Origin: Natronorubrum aibiense
GTDB taxonomy: Archaea; Halobacteriota; Halobacteria; Halobacteriales; Natrialbaceae
Length of the DNA: 64,000 bases
Assembly: GCF_009392895.1 (NCBI RefSeq)
Contig: NZ_CP045488.1
Span: 2,356,001-2,420,000, forward strand
Direction: 5' to 3'
The notes below the pieces were generated by a model that did no database searches, was not told the DNA's origin, and worked only from the letters and a program-made list of their open reading frames with translations. The position numbers and the translations under genes were made by a program. Below are positions 52,665 through 61,047 of this stretch, piece after piece. How positions within the stretch are numbered: the stretch's first letter is position 1; the number at the start of each line of letters is the position of its first letter.

Positions 52665-52910
52665 ATGAGTTCGGAATACGACACCACAGAGACGCTCGAC
52701 GTGAAAGGACAGTCCTGCCCAATGCCCATCGTGAAGACGAAACAGGCCATCGACGGCCTCGAGGCCGGCGACGTCCTCGAAGTCGTCGCGACGGACTCGG
52801 GCAGCATGAGCGACATTCAGGGCTGGGCGGAAGGAACGGATGGCGTCGAACTCCTCGATCAGGTCGAGGGCGACGAGATCTACACCCACTACGTGAAGAA
52901 AACGGCGTAA
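52665..52910 (+). CDS. TusA-family sulfur carrier (second copy)
   Basis: An 81-residue protein with the motif GQSCPMPIVKTKQAI (Cys18), a conserved TusA-type sulfur carrier. It is more like the classical CPMP form than the first copy (CPGP). The C terminus ends HYVKKTA, two bases before the DsrE-like start, so the two are translationally coupled. Sulfur transfer to DsrE is expected. Confidence 0.93.
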   Translation: MSSEYDTTETLDVKGQSCPMPIVKTKQAIDGLEAGDVLEVVATDSGSMSDIQGWAEGTDGVELLDQVEGDEIYTHYVKKTA

Positions 52911-52911
52911 C

Positions 52912-53493
52912 ATGAGTACGGACAACACCACGCCATCGGCCGACGGCACCATCGACGCCGACGAGGTACAGGCGCTCCAAGAGCGCATCGACGAGCTCGA
53001 GCAGTCGCTGGCCGAGTTGGACGACGGCGACGACCAGAAGAAGATGACGATCGTCGCGACCCAGGGCAGCTTCGATATGGCTTACCCGCCGCTGATCCTC
53101 GCGAGCACGGCGGCCGCCTTCGGCTGGGACGTCGTCGTCTTCCACACGTTCTGGGGCCTTGACATCCTCCACGAAGAGAAATCGAAGAACCTCAAGCTCT
53201 CCGCCGTCGGCAACCCGAACATGCCGATGCCGAACGCGCTCGCTGCGCTCCCCGGTATGGACTCGATGGCGACGAAGATGATGCGAAAGAAGATCGACGA
53301 GAACGGCACCGCCACCATCGAGGAACTGATCGACCTCTCGCTCGATCAGGGCGTCGACCTGCAGGCCTGTCAGATGACCATCGAACTGATGGAGTACGAC
53401 GAGGACGACTTCTACGATGGTGTGACGACGGGTGTCGGCGCAGCAACCGCCCTCCAGCACATGGCCGAATCCGACGTCCAACTGCTGGTCTAA
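52912..53493 (+). CDS. DsrE/DsrF-like sulfur-transfer protein
   Basis: A 193-residue protein. Residues 1-45 are an acidic coiled-coil-like lead (EVQALQERIDELEQSL), then a DsrE fold begins MTIVATQGSFDMAYPPLIL. The conserved Cys is LQACQMTIELM (near residue 153), the sulfur-carrying residue in DsrE2-like proteins. The family pairs with TusA in moving sulfane sulfur to oxidation enzymes. It sits between TusA and the HalOD1 protein in one operon. The N-terminal coiled coil is characteristic of the DsrE2 membrane-anchored or peripheral types. Confidence 0.9.
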   Translation: MSTDNTTPSADGTIDADEVQALQERIDELEQSLAELDDGDDQKKMTIVATQGSFDMAYPPLILASTAAAFGWDVVVFHTFWGLDILHEEKSKNLKLSAVGNPNMPMPNALAALPGMDSMATKMMRKKIDENGTATIEELIDLSLDQGVDLQACQMTIELMEYDEDDFYDGVTTGVGAATALQHMAESDVQLLV

Positions 53494-53502
53494 GCCACAG
53501 CT

Positions 53503-53775
53503 ATGCTCTCACGCGACATCGGAACCGCGTCCCCGGACGAACGACCGACGGCACAGCCCCCAAGTCTGCGCGTCGTCGAAATCGTCGCCGATGCCGACGA
53601 CGTCGACCCTGTCGACCTCGAGCCGCCCCTGTACGATGTTGTCGATACGACGGCGCTGGATCGGCTCTTCGAACCGACCGGCTCCGAGACGACCGCCCGC
53701 CGTGGACAGGTCTCGTTTCGCTACCGCGGCTACGACGTGACGGTCCACTCGAGCGGCCGTATCGACCTCGAGTAA
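53503..53775 (+). CDS. HalOD1-type small protein
   Basis: A 90-residue protein with the haloarchaeal HalOD1 output domain: RVVEIVADADDVDPVDLEPPLYDVV followed by TALDRLF and a beta-hairpin FRYRGYDVTVHSSGRI. HalOD1 normally occurs as an output domain of signalling proteins or as a short stand-alone protein whose function is unknown. It follows DsrE by nine bases, so its role may be linked to the sulfur operon. Confidence 0.78.
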   Translation: MLSRDIGTASPDERPTAQPPSLRVVEIVADADDVDPVDLEPPLYDVVDTTALDRLFEPTGSETTARRGQVSFRYRGYDVTVHSSGRIDLE

Positions 53776-53827
53776 CGCGCGAGTACTTGTTTCTTCACGC
53801 GCTCGAGAGCCACCTCGAGACTGATGT

Positions 53828-53909
53828 ATAGTAACAACTGAAACGATTTACACACGCATCGCACAACCGTCATGCGATGCGGTGTGCATTGACGTTCAGT
53901 GGCTACTAT
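53828..53909. mobile_element. MITE-like inverted-repeat element, copy 2 (compact)
   Basis: An 82-base element with ends ATAGTAACAACTGAAACGAT (left) and, complemented, ATAGTAGCCACTGAACGTCA (right); both reach GCATCGCA near the middle. It has no internal sequence beyond the hairpin, and so is the shortest and probably the intact form. It lies between the HalOD1 gene and the reductase promoter. Confidence 0.75.
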
Positions 53910-53959
53910 CGTACCGACCTTCGAGCGCCAGTCGAGTGTGACTCCCGACCAATTACTAG

Positions 53960-53989
53960 TATTGTGAATTGTGCGAAATACTTTACTGG
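53960..53989 (+). promoter_or_regulatory. Shared thiol-regulon box of the disulfide reductase
   Basis: TATTGTGA (53960-53967), 15 bases with GAAATACT at the end, then TTACTGG (53983-53989). The ATG at 54011 is 25 bases further on. TATTGTGC-like sequence also occurs internally (ATTGTGCG, 53968-53975). Confidence 0.6.
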
Positions 53990-54010
53990 GGTGCGAGCAT
54001 AGTTCCAAAT

Positions 54011-55357
54011 ATGACAGATCCGTTTGTCGTTATCGGCGGAGACGCAGCCGGAATGAGCGCCGCAAGCAAGGCCAAACGCGAGGATCCGGATCGGGACGTA
54101 CTCGTGTTCGAAAAGGGGAAGTGGGTCTCGTATGCGGCCTGCGGGATGCCCTATTATATCAAGGGTGAGGTCGACGAACTCGACAATCTCGTCGCCGTCA
54201 CTCCAGAGGAGTTCCGCGAGCAACGCGACGTCGATCTCCGAACCGGTCACGAGGTCGTCGCGATCGATCCCGACGCGAAGACCGTCACCGTCGAGGCCGA
54301 CGACGAACGCTTCGAGCAGTCCTACGGCGACCTGCTGATCGGCACCGGCGCACGCGCCATCGAACCTCCGTTCGACGGGATCGATCTCGAGGGCGTGTTC
54401 ACCCTCCGAAGCATGGACGAAGCCGAGGCGATCGAAGACTACGTCGACACCAACGGGCCCGCAACCGCGGCGATCGTCGGCGGCGGTTACGTCGGCGTCG
54501 AGATGGCCGAAGCGCTCACTGAGCGAGGCGTCGAGGTCTCCATCTTCGAGATGCTTCCCCAGACGCTCCAGCCATTCGGCGAGGAGACCGCCGCGGTCGT
54601 CGAAGACCACCTCCGCGAGCAGGGCGTCGATCTGCACCTCGAGACCGCCGTCCAGGGCTTCGCCGGTCGCGATCACGTCGAGTCGGTCGAACTCGAAGAC
54701 GACTCGGTGTCGGCAGATCTCGTTATCGTCGGTGTCGGCGTCGCGCCGAACGTCGAACTCGCCGAGGAGGCGGGGATCAAACTCGGCCCGACGGGCGCTA
54801 TCGCGACCGACGAGTACGGTCGCACGAACCTCGAGGACGTCTACGCCGCCGGTGACTGTGCCGAGGCGACGAACGTCGTCACCGGCGAACCCGATCACGT
54901 GCCGCTCGCGCTGACGGCAAACCGGGCCGGCCGAGCGATCGGGACGACCGTCGCGGGCGAGCCTACGAAGACCGGCGGCACCGCCGGCACGGCGATCGTC
55001 AAAGCGTTCGAATTGGGTGCCGCCCGGACCGGCGTCATCGATTCGGAACGCGCACGCGAAGCCGGCTTCGACCCCGTCTCCGTCACCATCGACGCCGAGA
55101 CGCGCCCGCACTACTACCCCGGTGCGACCGAACTCACCGTCACGCTCGTCGCCGACCGAGAGAGCGAGCGCGTCCTCGGTGCCAGCCTCGTCGGTCGTGA
55201 GGGTGCAAAACGGATCGATACGGTCGCGACCGCAGTCGACGCTGGGCTGACTGTCGAGGAACTGCAGAACCTCGATCTGGCCTACGCGCCGCCGTTTAGT
55301 CCCGTCTGGGACCCGATCCTGACCGCCGCGAAAGTGCTGCAGGGCAAACTCGAGTAA
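54011..55357 (+). CDS. FAD-dependent CoA-disulfide/persulfide reductase-like enzyme
   Basis: A 448-residue flavoprotein of the CoA-disulfide reductase/NADH oxidase family. FAD motif VIGGDAAGMSAAS at residues 7-19, the single redox Cys in SYAACGMPYY (Cys44), the NAD(P) motif GGGYVGVEMAEAL and the dimerisation domain with AFELGAARTGV at the C terminus. Single-Cys members reduce CoA disulfide or persulfide/polysulfide (Nsr-type). With TusA, DsrE and rhodaneses next to it, reduction of persulfide or thiol-disulfide is likely; an oxidase role is an alternative. ATG 54011 was chosen from the promoter spacing. Confidence 0.9.
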   Translation: MTDPFVVIGGDAAGMSAASKAKREDPDRDVLVFEKGKWVSYAACGMPYYIKGEVDELDNLVAVTPEEFREQRDVDLRTGHEVVAIDPDAKTVTVEADDERFEQSYGDLLIGTGARAIEPPFDGIDLEGVFTLRSMDEAEAIEDYVDTNGPATAAIVGGGYVGVEMAEALTERGVEVSIFEMLPQTLQPFGEETAAVVEDHLREQGVDLHLETAVQGFAGRDHVESVELEDDSVSADLVIVGVGVAPNVELAEEAGIKLGPTGAIATDEYGRTNLEDVYAAGDCAEATNVVTGEPDHVPLALTANRAGRAIGTTVAGEPTKTGGTAGTAIVKAFELGAARTGVIDSERAREAGFDPVSVTIDAETRPHYYPGATELTVTLVADRESERVLGASLVGREGAKRIDTVATAVDAGLTVEELQNLDLAYAPPFSPVWDPILTAAKVLQGKLE

Positions 55358-55529
55358 CGCCCTCGCGACCCACTAACGGTCACAGAGCAGTGTGGCCGGC
55401 GCGGCGGGCCACACCGCTCCACAATCGGAAAAACGTCGTAAAGACGTCTCTTTCGCTCGGAAACCCCACGTATTCTGATCTCATTCGGATGCCGTGAGGT
55501 TTAAGCGGCCATCATCCGCCTATCCGGAT

Positions 55530-56507
55530 ATGAAAGCCACCGCCATGGCCCACCCGATTCAGGGGTTGGTGAAGTATCACGGGATGCGAGACGACATCAA
55601 ACGACTGCCGTACCACGACAGTATCAGCCTCTGTACGGCGCCAAGCCACACGCGAACGACCGTCGAGTTCTCGATGGACTACGACGAGGACACGTTCGTC
55701 GTCGACGGCGAGGAACTCGACGGTCGGGCCTACGAGCGGGTCGAAGCCGTCGTCGAAAAGGCGCGACAGAAATCCGATGCTGCCCACACCGTCTACCCCG
55801 TCCGCCTCGAGAGCGAGAACAGTTTTCCCTCGAACGTCGGGCTGGGCTCCTCCTCGTCCGGCTTCGCGGCCGCCGCGATGGCGCTGGCCGAAGCGGCTGA
55901 ACTCGACGCCTCGCGCCGGGAAGTCTCGACGATCGCCCGCGTCGGCTCGGCCTCCTCCGCTCGAGCCGTCACCGGCGCGTTCTCGCAGCTCTATACCGGC
56001 CTCAACGACGAGGACTGTCACTCCGAGCGGATCCCATCCGATCTTCACGAGGACTTAAAGATCGTCGTCGGCCTCGTCCCGTACCACAAAGAGACCGAAG
56101 ACGCCCACCGCGAGGCTGCCGACAGCCACATGTTCCAGGCGCGCAACGCCCACATCCACGGTCAGATCGCCGAGATGCGCGACGCGCTGCGAAACAACGA
56201 CTTCGACCGCGCGTTCGAACTCGCCGAGATGGACTCGCTGTCGCTCGCTGCGACCACGATGACCGGCCCGTCGGGGTGGGTTTACTGGCAACCGGCCACG
56301 CTGAAGATCTTCAACCGCGTCCGTCAGCTTCGTGAGGAGGAAGATATCCCGGTCTACTTCTCGACCGACACCGGCGCCAGCGTCTACGTCAACACGACCG
56401 ACGAGTACGCCGAGCGCGTCGAGGAAGAAGTCGCTGACTGCGGCGTCTCGACGACCATCTGGGACGTCGGTGGCCCCGCCCAACTGCTCGACGACCACCT
56501 GTTCTAA
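55530..56507 (+). CDS. mvaD: Phosphomevalonate decarboxylase
   Basis: A 325-residue GHMP-kinase-fold enzyme of isoprenoid synthesis. The phosphate-binding segment SNVGLGSSSSGFAAAAMALA, the segment YHKETEDAHREAA and the end GGPAQLLDDHLF are typical. In Haloferax volcanii the enzyme decarboxylates phosphomevalonate rather than the diphosphate, giving isopentenyl phosphate, and this homologue presumably does the same. ATG 55530 (MKATAMAHP) is the family start; the frame from 55494 has unrelated codons. It is a single gene. Confidence 0.93.
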   Translation: MKATAMAHPIQGLVKYHGMRDDIKRLPYHDSISLCTAPSHTRTTVEFSMDYDEDTFVVDGEELDGRAYERVEAVVEKARQKSDAAHTVYPVRLESENSFPSNVGLGSSSSGFAAAAMALAEAAELDASRREVSTIARVGSASSARAVTGAFSQLYTGLNDEDCHSERIPSDLHEDLKIVVGLVPYHKETEDAHREAADSHMFQARNAHIHGQIAEMRDALRNNDFDRAFELAEMDSLSLAATTMTGPSGWVYWQPATLKIFNRVRQLREEEDIPVYFSTDTGASVYVNTTDEYAERVEEEVADCGVSTTIWDVGGPAQLLDDHLF

Positions 56508-56641
56508 CCGCCTCGGGACACAACGTCGAGGGTCTCTTCCGCGATTTGGGACGCCGTGCTCCGATCGACGATTTGCTCGAGCAACTGAACGTCTTGGTTT
56601 GGCAACAGTAACTTTTTGGTATCTGTTAGCAATCGTCGTGT

Positions 56642-57726
56642 ATGGTCGCAGAACAGTTCACCGCGGCGGCCGCACAGGTGGAACCGGTCTATCACGACAA
56701 GGACGCGACGCTCGACAAGACGTGTCGGTGGATCGAGAAGGCGGGCACGCAGGATGTCGACGTCGTCGTCTTCCCGGAGACGTTCTTCCCCGGCTACCCC
56801 TACTGGCGAGGAAGTTCGATCGCCCGCTGGATCGATCTCATGGTCGACCTACAAAAAACAGCCTCTCGGTCGAGGACGACGCCCTCGAGGTACTCGGCGA
56901 CGCGATCGACGACGTGAACTGCCACGTCGTTCTGGGGACGAACGAACGATCCGAGCGGCCGGGGAGCGAGACACTGTACAACTCGCTGTTTTATTTCGAT
57001 CGCTCGGGCGAGTTGGTGCGTCGCCACCGGAAGCTCATGCCGACCCACGGCGAGTGAACGATCTGGGGCCGGGGCGATCCGTCGACGCTCGACACGCACG
57101 AGACCGACATCGGGCGGATGGGCGGGCTCATCTGCTACGAAAATCACATGACCCTGCTGAAGGGCGCACTCGCCGCGATGGGCGAGGAGATTCACCCCGC
57201 CGTCTGGCCGGGGTTCTGGGAACAGCACGGCCACCCCGGCGACAAATCGAAGGCGACGGATCGGTCGGCGATCGAAACCTGCGATCAGTACCCCGCGATG
57301 CGCGAGTACGCCTTCGAAACCCAGTCGTTCGTCATCTCGAGTTCGGCCTACATGAGCGACGAGATGCTCGGGCGCGTGATGGACGACGTCGACTTCAACA
57401 TCGCTGCCGGTGGGAGTATGCTCATCAACCCGGCCGGGATCGTCAAAGCCGGGCCGGCAATCGGCGAAGAGACGCTGCTCACCGCCGAGTTCGACCGCGA
57501 CGAACGCCGCGCGACGAAGGCGTACTTCGATTCTGTCGGCCACTACACCCGATGGGACGCAGTCAATCTGAACGTTCGAGACACCGAGTTAGCGCCGTTT
57601 GAGGGCGAACAGGCCAGCGAGACACCCCCCACGCCGAGTCCAGCCGCGATCGAAGAGATCGCGACCGAACACGACCTCCCGGTCGACACCATCGAGTCCA
57701 TCGTCGACTCGTTGCACTCGTCGTAA
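56642..57726 (+). pseudogene. Nitrilase/carbon-nitrogen hydrolase, disrupted
   Basis: The catalytic triad is visible across frames: Glu in VVFPETFFPGYP (frame 1), Lys in RRHRKLMPTHGE and Cys in GGLICYENH (second frame). Near 56854 a run of six A where seven would keep the frame shifts frame 1 into a stop; the rest continues in the other frame from LSVEDDALEVLG. At 57055-57057 that frame has TGA where the family has Arg (CGA), between PTHGE and TIWGRGD. Two lesions make loss of function likely. A neighbouring relation to mvaD or fen1 is not expected. Confidence 0.88.
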
Positions 57727-57732
57727 ACTCGT

Positions 57733-58710
57733 TCAGGTCCAACGGTCCAGCCCTGTCTGTGTGACGCTCTCCTCGATGCGTTCGAAGCCGCGCTCGACCT
57801 CGCCGGCGTCGACGCCCCACTCGTCGGTGACGTACGCCCGCGCGGCCTCGAGATCCGGCTCGAGCGTCGTCTCGAACTCGTAGTCGTCGGTCACGTTCGG
57901 ATCGCGGAACAGCTGTCGCACGCGGTCGCCGTACTCGACGCTGTCGCCGCGGGCTTCGAGCACACTCCAGAGGTCGCCGTGCTCGGTGATCTCGGAAATC
58001 GCCGTCTTGGGGCCGATTCCGTGCACACCGTCATTGAAGTCGGTCCCGATGAGGATCGCCGCGTCGATCAGTTGCTCCAAGGTGAGGTCGTGGTACTCGA
58101 GCGTGGCCTCGAGGTCCATCAGTTCCGGGTTGCCCTTGCTCGTGAGTTGGCGCAGGGTCAGCGGCGCGCCAAACAACAGCGCGTCGTAGTCCTCTGAGCC
58201 GACGTAGTCGGCGTCGCCGCGTCGGGCCATATGGGCGGCCTGAGCCTCGCCCTCCGCCGGCGCTTCGACGATCGGGACGTCGAGCAGTCGGAGCAGTTCC
58301 CGGCTGGTCTCCTGAATCGTCGGCGTCAGCCGCTGCGTTCGGGACTCGAGTTGGGCGATCGCGACCTCGTCACCCTCCTCGCGGGCGACCTCGAGTTGGT
58401 CCTCGTAGCTCTCGCGTTGTTCGCGACGGGAGGCGATTTCGTCGGCTTTGAGATCGGCGGGACCGCCGTCGAAGACCATCACCGGCGTAATGTCGTGTTC
58501 GAAGAATTTGGGAAGGCCTTGGATGATTCCGACGAGGTTTGCGACTTCAGTGCCGTCGGCGGTGGTGTATTTCGAACTGTTCGTCCACTTGACCGTCGTC
58601 GTCAGATACCGGTAGAGCCAGTTGTGCGCGTCGACGGCGACGACACCCTCGAGGTCGTCGAATGGAATCTCTTCGATGACGGCGATATCGCGTAGCGCAG
58701 CGTTTCCCAT
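57733..58710 (-). CDS. fen: Flap endonuclease 1
   Basis: A 325-residue structure-specific nuclease that processes Okazaki fragments and repair flaps. N-terminal MGNAALRD, active-site acidic residues in [49 protein letters not shown] and [13 protein letters not shown]. The C-terminal PCNA-binding motif is TQTGLDRWT. The second residue Gly after Met is normal in the family, and ATG 58710 was taken because of it. It is convergent with the broken nitrilase. Confidence 0.95.
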   Translation of the reverse strand: MGNAALRDIAVIEEIPFDDLEGVVAVDAHNWLYRYLTTTVKWTNSSKYTTADGTEVANLVGIIQGLPKFFEHDITPVMVFDGGPADLKADEIASRREQRESYEDQLEVAREEGDEVAIAQLESRTQRLTPTIQETSRELLRLLDVPIVEAPAEGEAQAAHMARRGDADYVGSEDYDALLFGAPLTLRQLTSKGNPELMDLEATLEYHDLTLEQLIDAAILIGTDFNDGVHGIGPKTAISEITEHGDLWSVLEARGDSVEYGDRVRQLFRDPNVTDDYEFETTLEPDLEAARAYVTDEWGVDAGEVERGFERIEESVTQTGLDRWT

Positions 58711-58814
58711 TGGCGACATTTGGGCCGACTGGGATTTGAATCGTTGGCTTCCCGGCCGAGGACTGGTTCGAGCGGGAAATATTCATCAGCTCGCTATCAA
58801 ACTGTAGCAACGGA

Positions 58815-60191
58815 ATGGTCACCGGAACGCACTCGAGTCGCCGAGCGGTGCTCGGCGGCATCGGTACCCTCTTCGTCGGCGGCTGTCTCGGACGGGCGAA
58901 CCCGTCGAGCGGAGCCAACGACTGGCGAATGTACGGTCGCGATCCCGGTCGAACGCGGTACGTCTCGGGCGTCGAGGTTCCAGAAGACGAACCGGAGATC
59001 GCGTGGGAACGCAGCGTCGGTGCCTCCGGCTGGCGACCACCGATCGTCGCCGGCGAGACCGTCTACTGTCAGTACGCGAACGGACTGTTCGTCCTTGATC
59101 TCGCGACCGGCGAGGGAACGCTCGCGAGAACTACCGGCGCGTTCGGTCGGGGGACGGGACCGATGGCGTTTGCATCGACGGAGATCTATCGCGACGGTGT
59201 GCTGGTCGTCCCCTACGGCGAGGCCATCGCCGGTTACGCCGCTGCCCCTGAGGGCTGGCCGGACGAGGTCTCGGGCTTCGGCGACGAACTGCTCCGGTGG
59301 TGGAGCGATGGAGAACGCGTCGGAACCGACGGTGCAGGTATCGCTTCGCGCTCGGTCGAGTCCCGGTCGCTCGCCTCGCCGGTCGTTGCCGATGGAACGC
59401 TCGTGACCGTTCACTCGTTCTCCGACAGCGTCTCCGCCGTCCGGCCCGACGACGGCAACCCGCGCTGGCGGTACCCCCTCGAGGACGCAATACCGGACGA
59501 CTGGGACTACGGCCTCTTTTCGATCGGCCACGTCGTCGACGAGACGACCGGCACCGTCGTTGTCAAGGGACGGCTCTTCGGAACTCCGTACCTGGTCGGG
59601 CTCGATCTCGCCGACGGGGACCTCGAGTGGACGGTCGACGAACGAGAAACCGGCGCCGAGTTCAACGAACGGGAGGATAGCCTGCTCGCACGCGAGGGGG
59701 TGGTTTACACAGTCGGACAGACCGAAGACCGCGACCGGCGGATCCTCGAGATCGACGCGGAGACCGGGGAACGAGGCTGGGACCGGGCGCTAGATCGATC
59801 CGATCACATTGGGCTCGCCGTCGACGACCGGACGCTGTATCACGTCGGGACTGTCGCCCGCGACGGAAGCGATCCGCTGACCGTCACGGCGCTCGACCTC
59901 GACGACGGGAGCGTTCGCTGGGAAGCGATCTTCGACGGCGGTTCGGTCGCCACGCCTTCGATCTCCCTCCAGCCGCCGACGGTAGCCGGCGACTCGCTGC
60001 TCGTTCCCGGAGACGACGGCCTGCACGCACTCGACTGCGAGACCGGCGACCTCCTGTGGACGTTCACCGAGATGGTCGGCACGTCGGGCGGGAGTGAGAC
60101 GGAGCGAGAGGCACTGACGCCAGCCGTCGTCGCGAACGATCGAATCATCCTCGGCACCACGCTCGCGCTGTACGGACTCGATATTTCCTAA
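58815..60191 (+). CDS. PQQ-repeat beta-propeller lipoprotein
   Basis: A 458-residue exported protein. Residues 8-27 form a Tat signal with a lipobox (SRRAVLGGIGTLFVGGCLG, lipid Cys). The rest is a seven- or eight-bladed beta-propeller with repeated blade patterns (VLDLATGEGT, LDLADGDLEWTV, LDLDDGSVRWEAI, LDCETGDLLWTF). Such proteins often act as outer scaffolds like BamB, or bind PQQ; no PQQ-binding residues could be confirmed. It is followed two bases later by a membrane protein. Confidence 0.88.
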   Translation: MVTGTHSSRRAVLGGIGTLFVGGCLGRANPSSGANDWRMYGRDPGRTRYVSGVEVPEDEPEIAWERSVGASGWRPPIVAGETVYCQYANGLFVLDLATGEGTLARTTGAFGRGTGPMAFASTEIYRDGVLVVPYGEAIAGYAAAPEGWPDEVSGFGDELLRWWSDGERVGTDGAGIASRSVESRSLASPVVADGTLVTVHSFSDSVSAVRPDDGNPRWRYPLEDAIPDDWDYGLFSIGHVVDETTGTVVVKGRLFGTPYLVGLDLADGDLEWTVDERETGAEFNEREDSLLAREGVVYTVGQTEDRDRRILEIDAETGERGWDRALDRSDHIGLAVDDRTLYHVGTVARDGSDPLTVTALDLDDGSVRWEAIFDGGSVATPSISLQPPTVAGDSLLVPGDDGLHALDCETGDLLWTFTEMVGTSGGSETEREALTPAVVANDRIILGTTLALYGLDIS

Positions 60192-60193
60192 CC

Positions 60194-61033
60194 ATGTCGA
60201 CGGACTCTGCTTCCACGACCGACACCACCAATACGAGCCCCGGATTCGCCACTGTAGCGCATGCCGTCGTCACCACGGTTCGCGATCGTCCCGCGTCGCT
60301 CGTCCCGTTTCTCCTCGCCGGAATCGTCGGCGCGGCCAGTACTCTCGGGAGAATCGAGACGCCGTATCCGGTCGGCGTCTCGTCGTTCGGCGCGAGCGGA
60401 TCGCTCCGGATACCGATCCCGCTCGTCCCTCGCCTCGAGCCGACCGTCGAACTCGCACCGACGATCCTGTCCGGCCTGCGACTCGAGTACGCCGTCACCC
60501 TCCTTGGCTGGCAGGTCGCGCTCGCAGCGGTGACGGCGGTCGCGTTCGCCGTCGGCATCTGGCTCGTCGCTTCCGGGACAAAGGGGTTCGCTCCGCCGAT
60601 CGCTCGAGTCGGCTGGCTCTCAATCTACGTGTTCGCCGTCCAGGGCGTGTCGTTCGGGGCGATCTACGTGCTCGGGAGCTGGTTCACCGGGATCGGAACT
60701 ACCGTGTTGACCGTACTCGCCGCAGTCGTCATCGCGGGCGGACTCCTGGTGGCTCCTGCATCGATCGTCCTCGGTGGAACCCGACCCGACGCGGCGGTGC
60801 TCGAGAGTCTCGCCTACGCCGGCTCCAGACCGTTCTCGAGTGCCGGCCTGGTTCTCTGTCTCGGAATTCTCGCGGTACTCTTCACTGGCGTTGCGACGAT
60901 CGTATCGGGGGTTCCAGGGCTCGCAGCCGGCACGATCACGAGCGTCGCAGTCACGGGGACGGCCCACGCGGCAGTCGTCGCCAGCATCTACGAGCACGGC
61001 AGCGAAAACGAAGTGTCGCCGAGCGACTCGTAG
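60194..61033 (+). CDS. Membrane protein downstream of the propeller
   Basis: A 279-residue integral membrane protein with about six helices and a short Ser/Thr-rich N-terminal lead. It is two bases after the propeller stop, so the two are an operon. The segment EYAVTLLGWQVALAAVTAVAF and the later VLGGTRPDAAVLESLAYAG are features shared by haloarchaeal proteins annotated only as hypothetical. It may hold or export the neighbouring lipoprotein. Confidence 0.75.
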   Translation: MSTDSASTTDTTNTSPGFATVAHAVVTTVRDRPASLVPFLLAGIVGAASTLGRIETPYPVGVSSFGASGSLRIPIPLVPRLEPTVELAPTILSGLRLEYAVTLLGWQVALAAVTAVAFAVGIWLVASGTKGFAPPIARVGWLSIYVFAVQGVSFGAIYVLGSWFTGIGTTVLTVLAAVVIAGGLLVAPASIVLGGTRPDAAVLESLAYAGSRPFSSAGLVLCLGILAVLFTGVATIVSGVPGLAAGTITSVAVTGTAHAAVVASIYEHGSENEVSPSDS

Positions 61034-61047
61034 CTGACCCGGGAACG

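Noticed and set aside
57055-57057. TGA as selenocysteine in the nitrilase
   Set aside because: The position corresponds to Arg in homologues, is not catalytic, and the gene carries a separate frameshift; a nonsense mutation is simpler.
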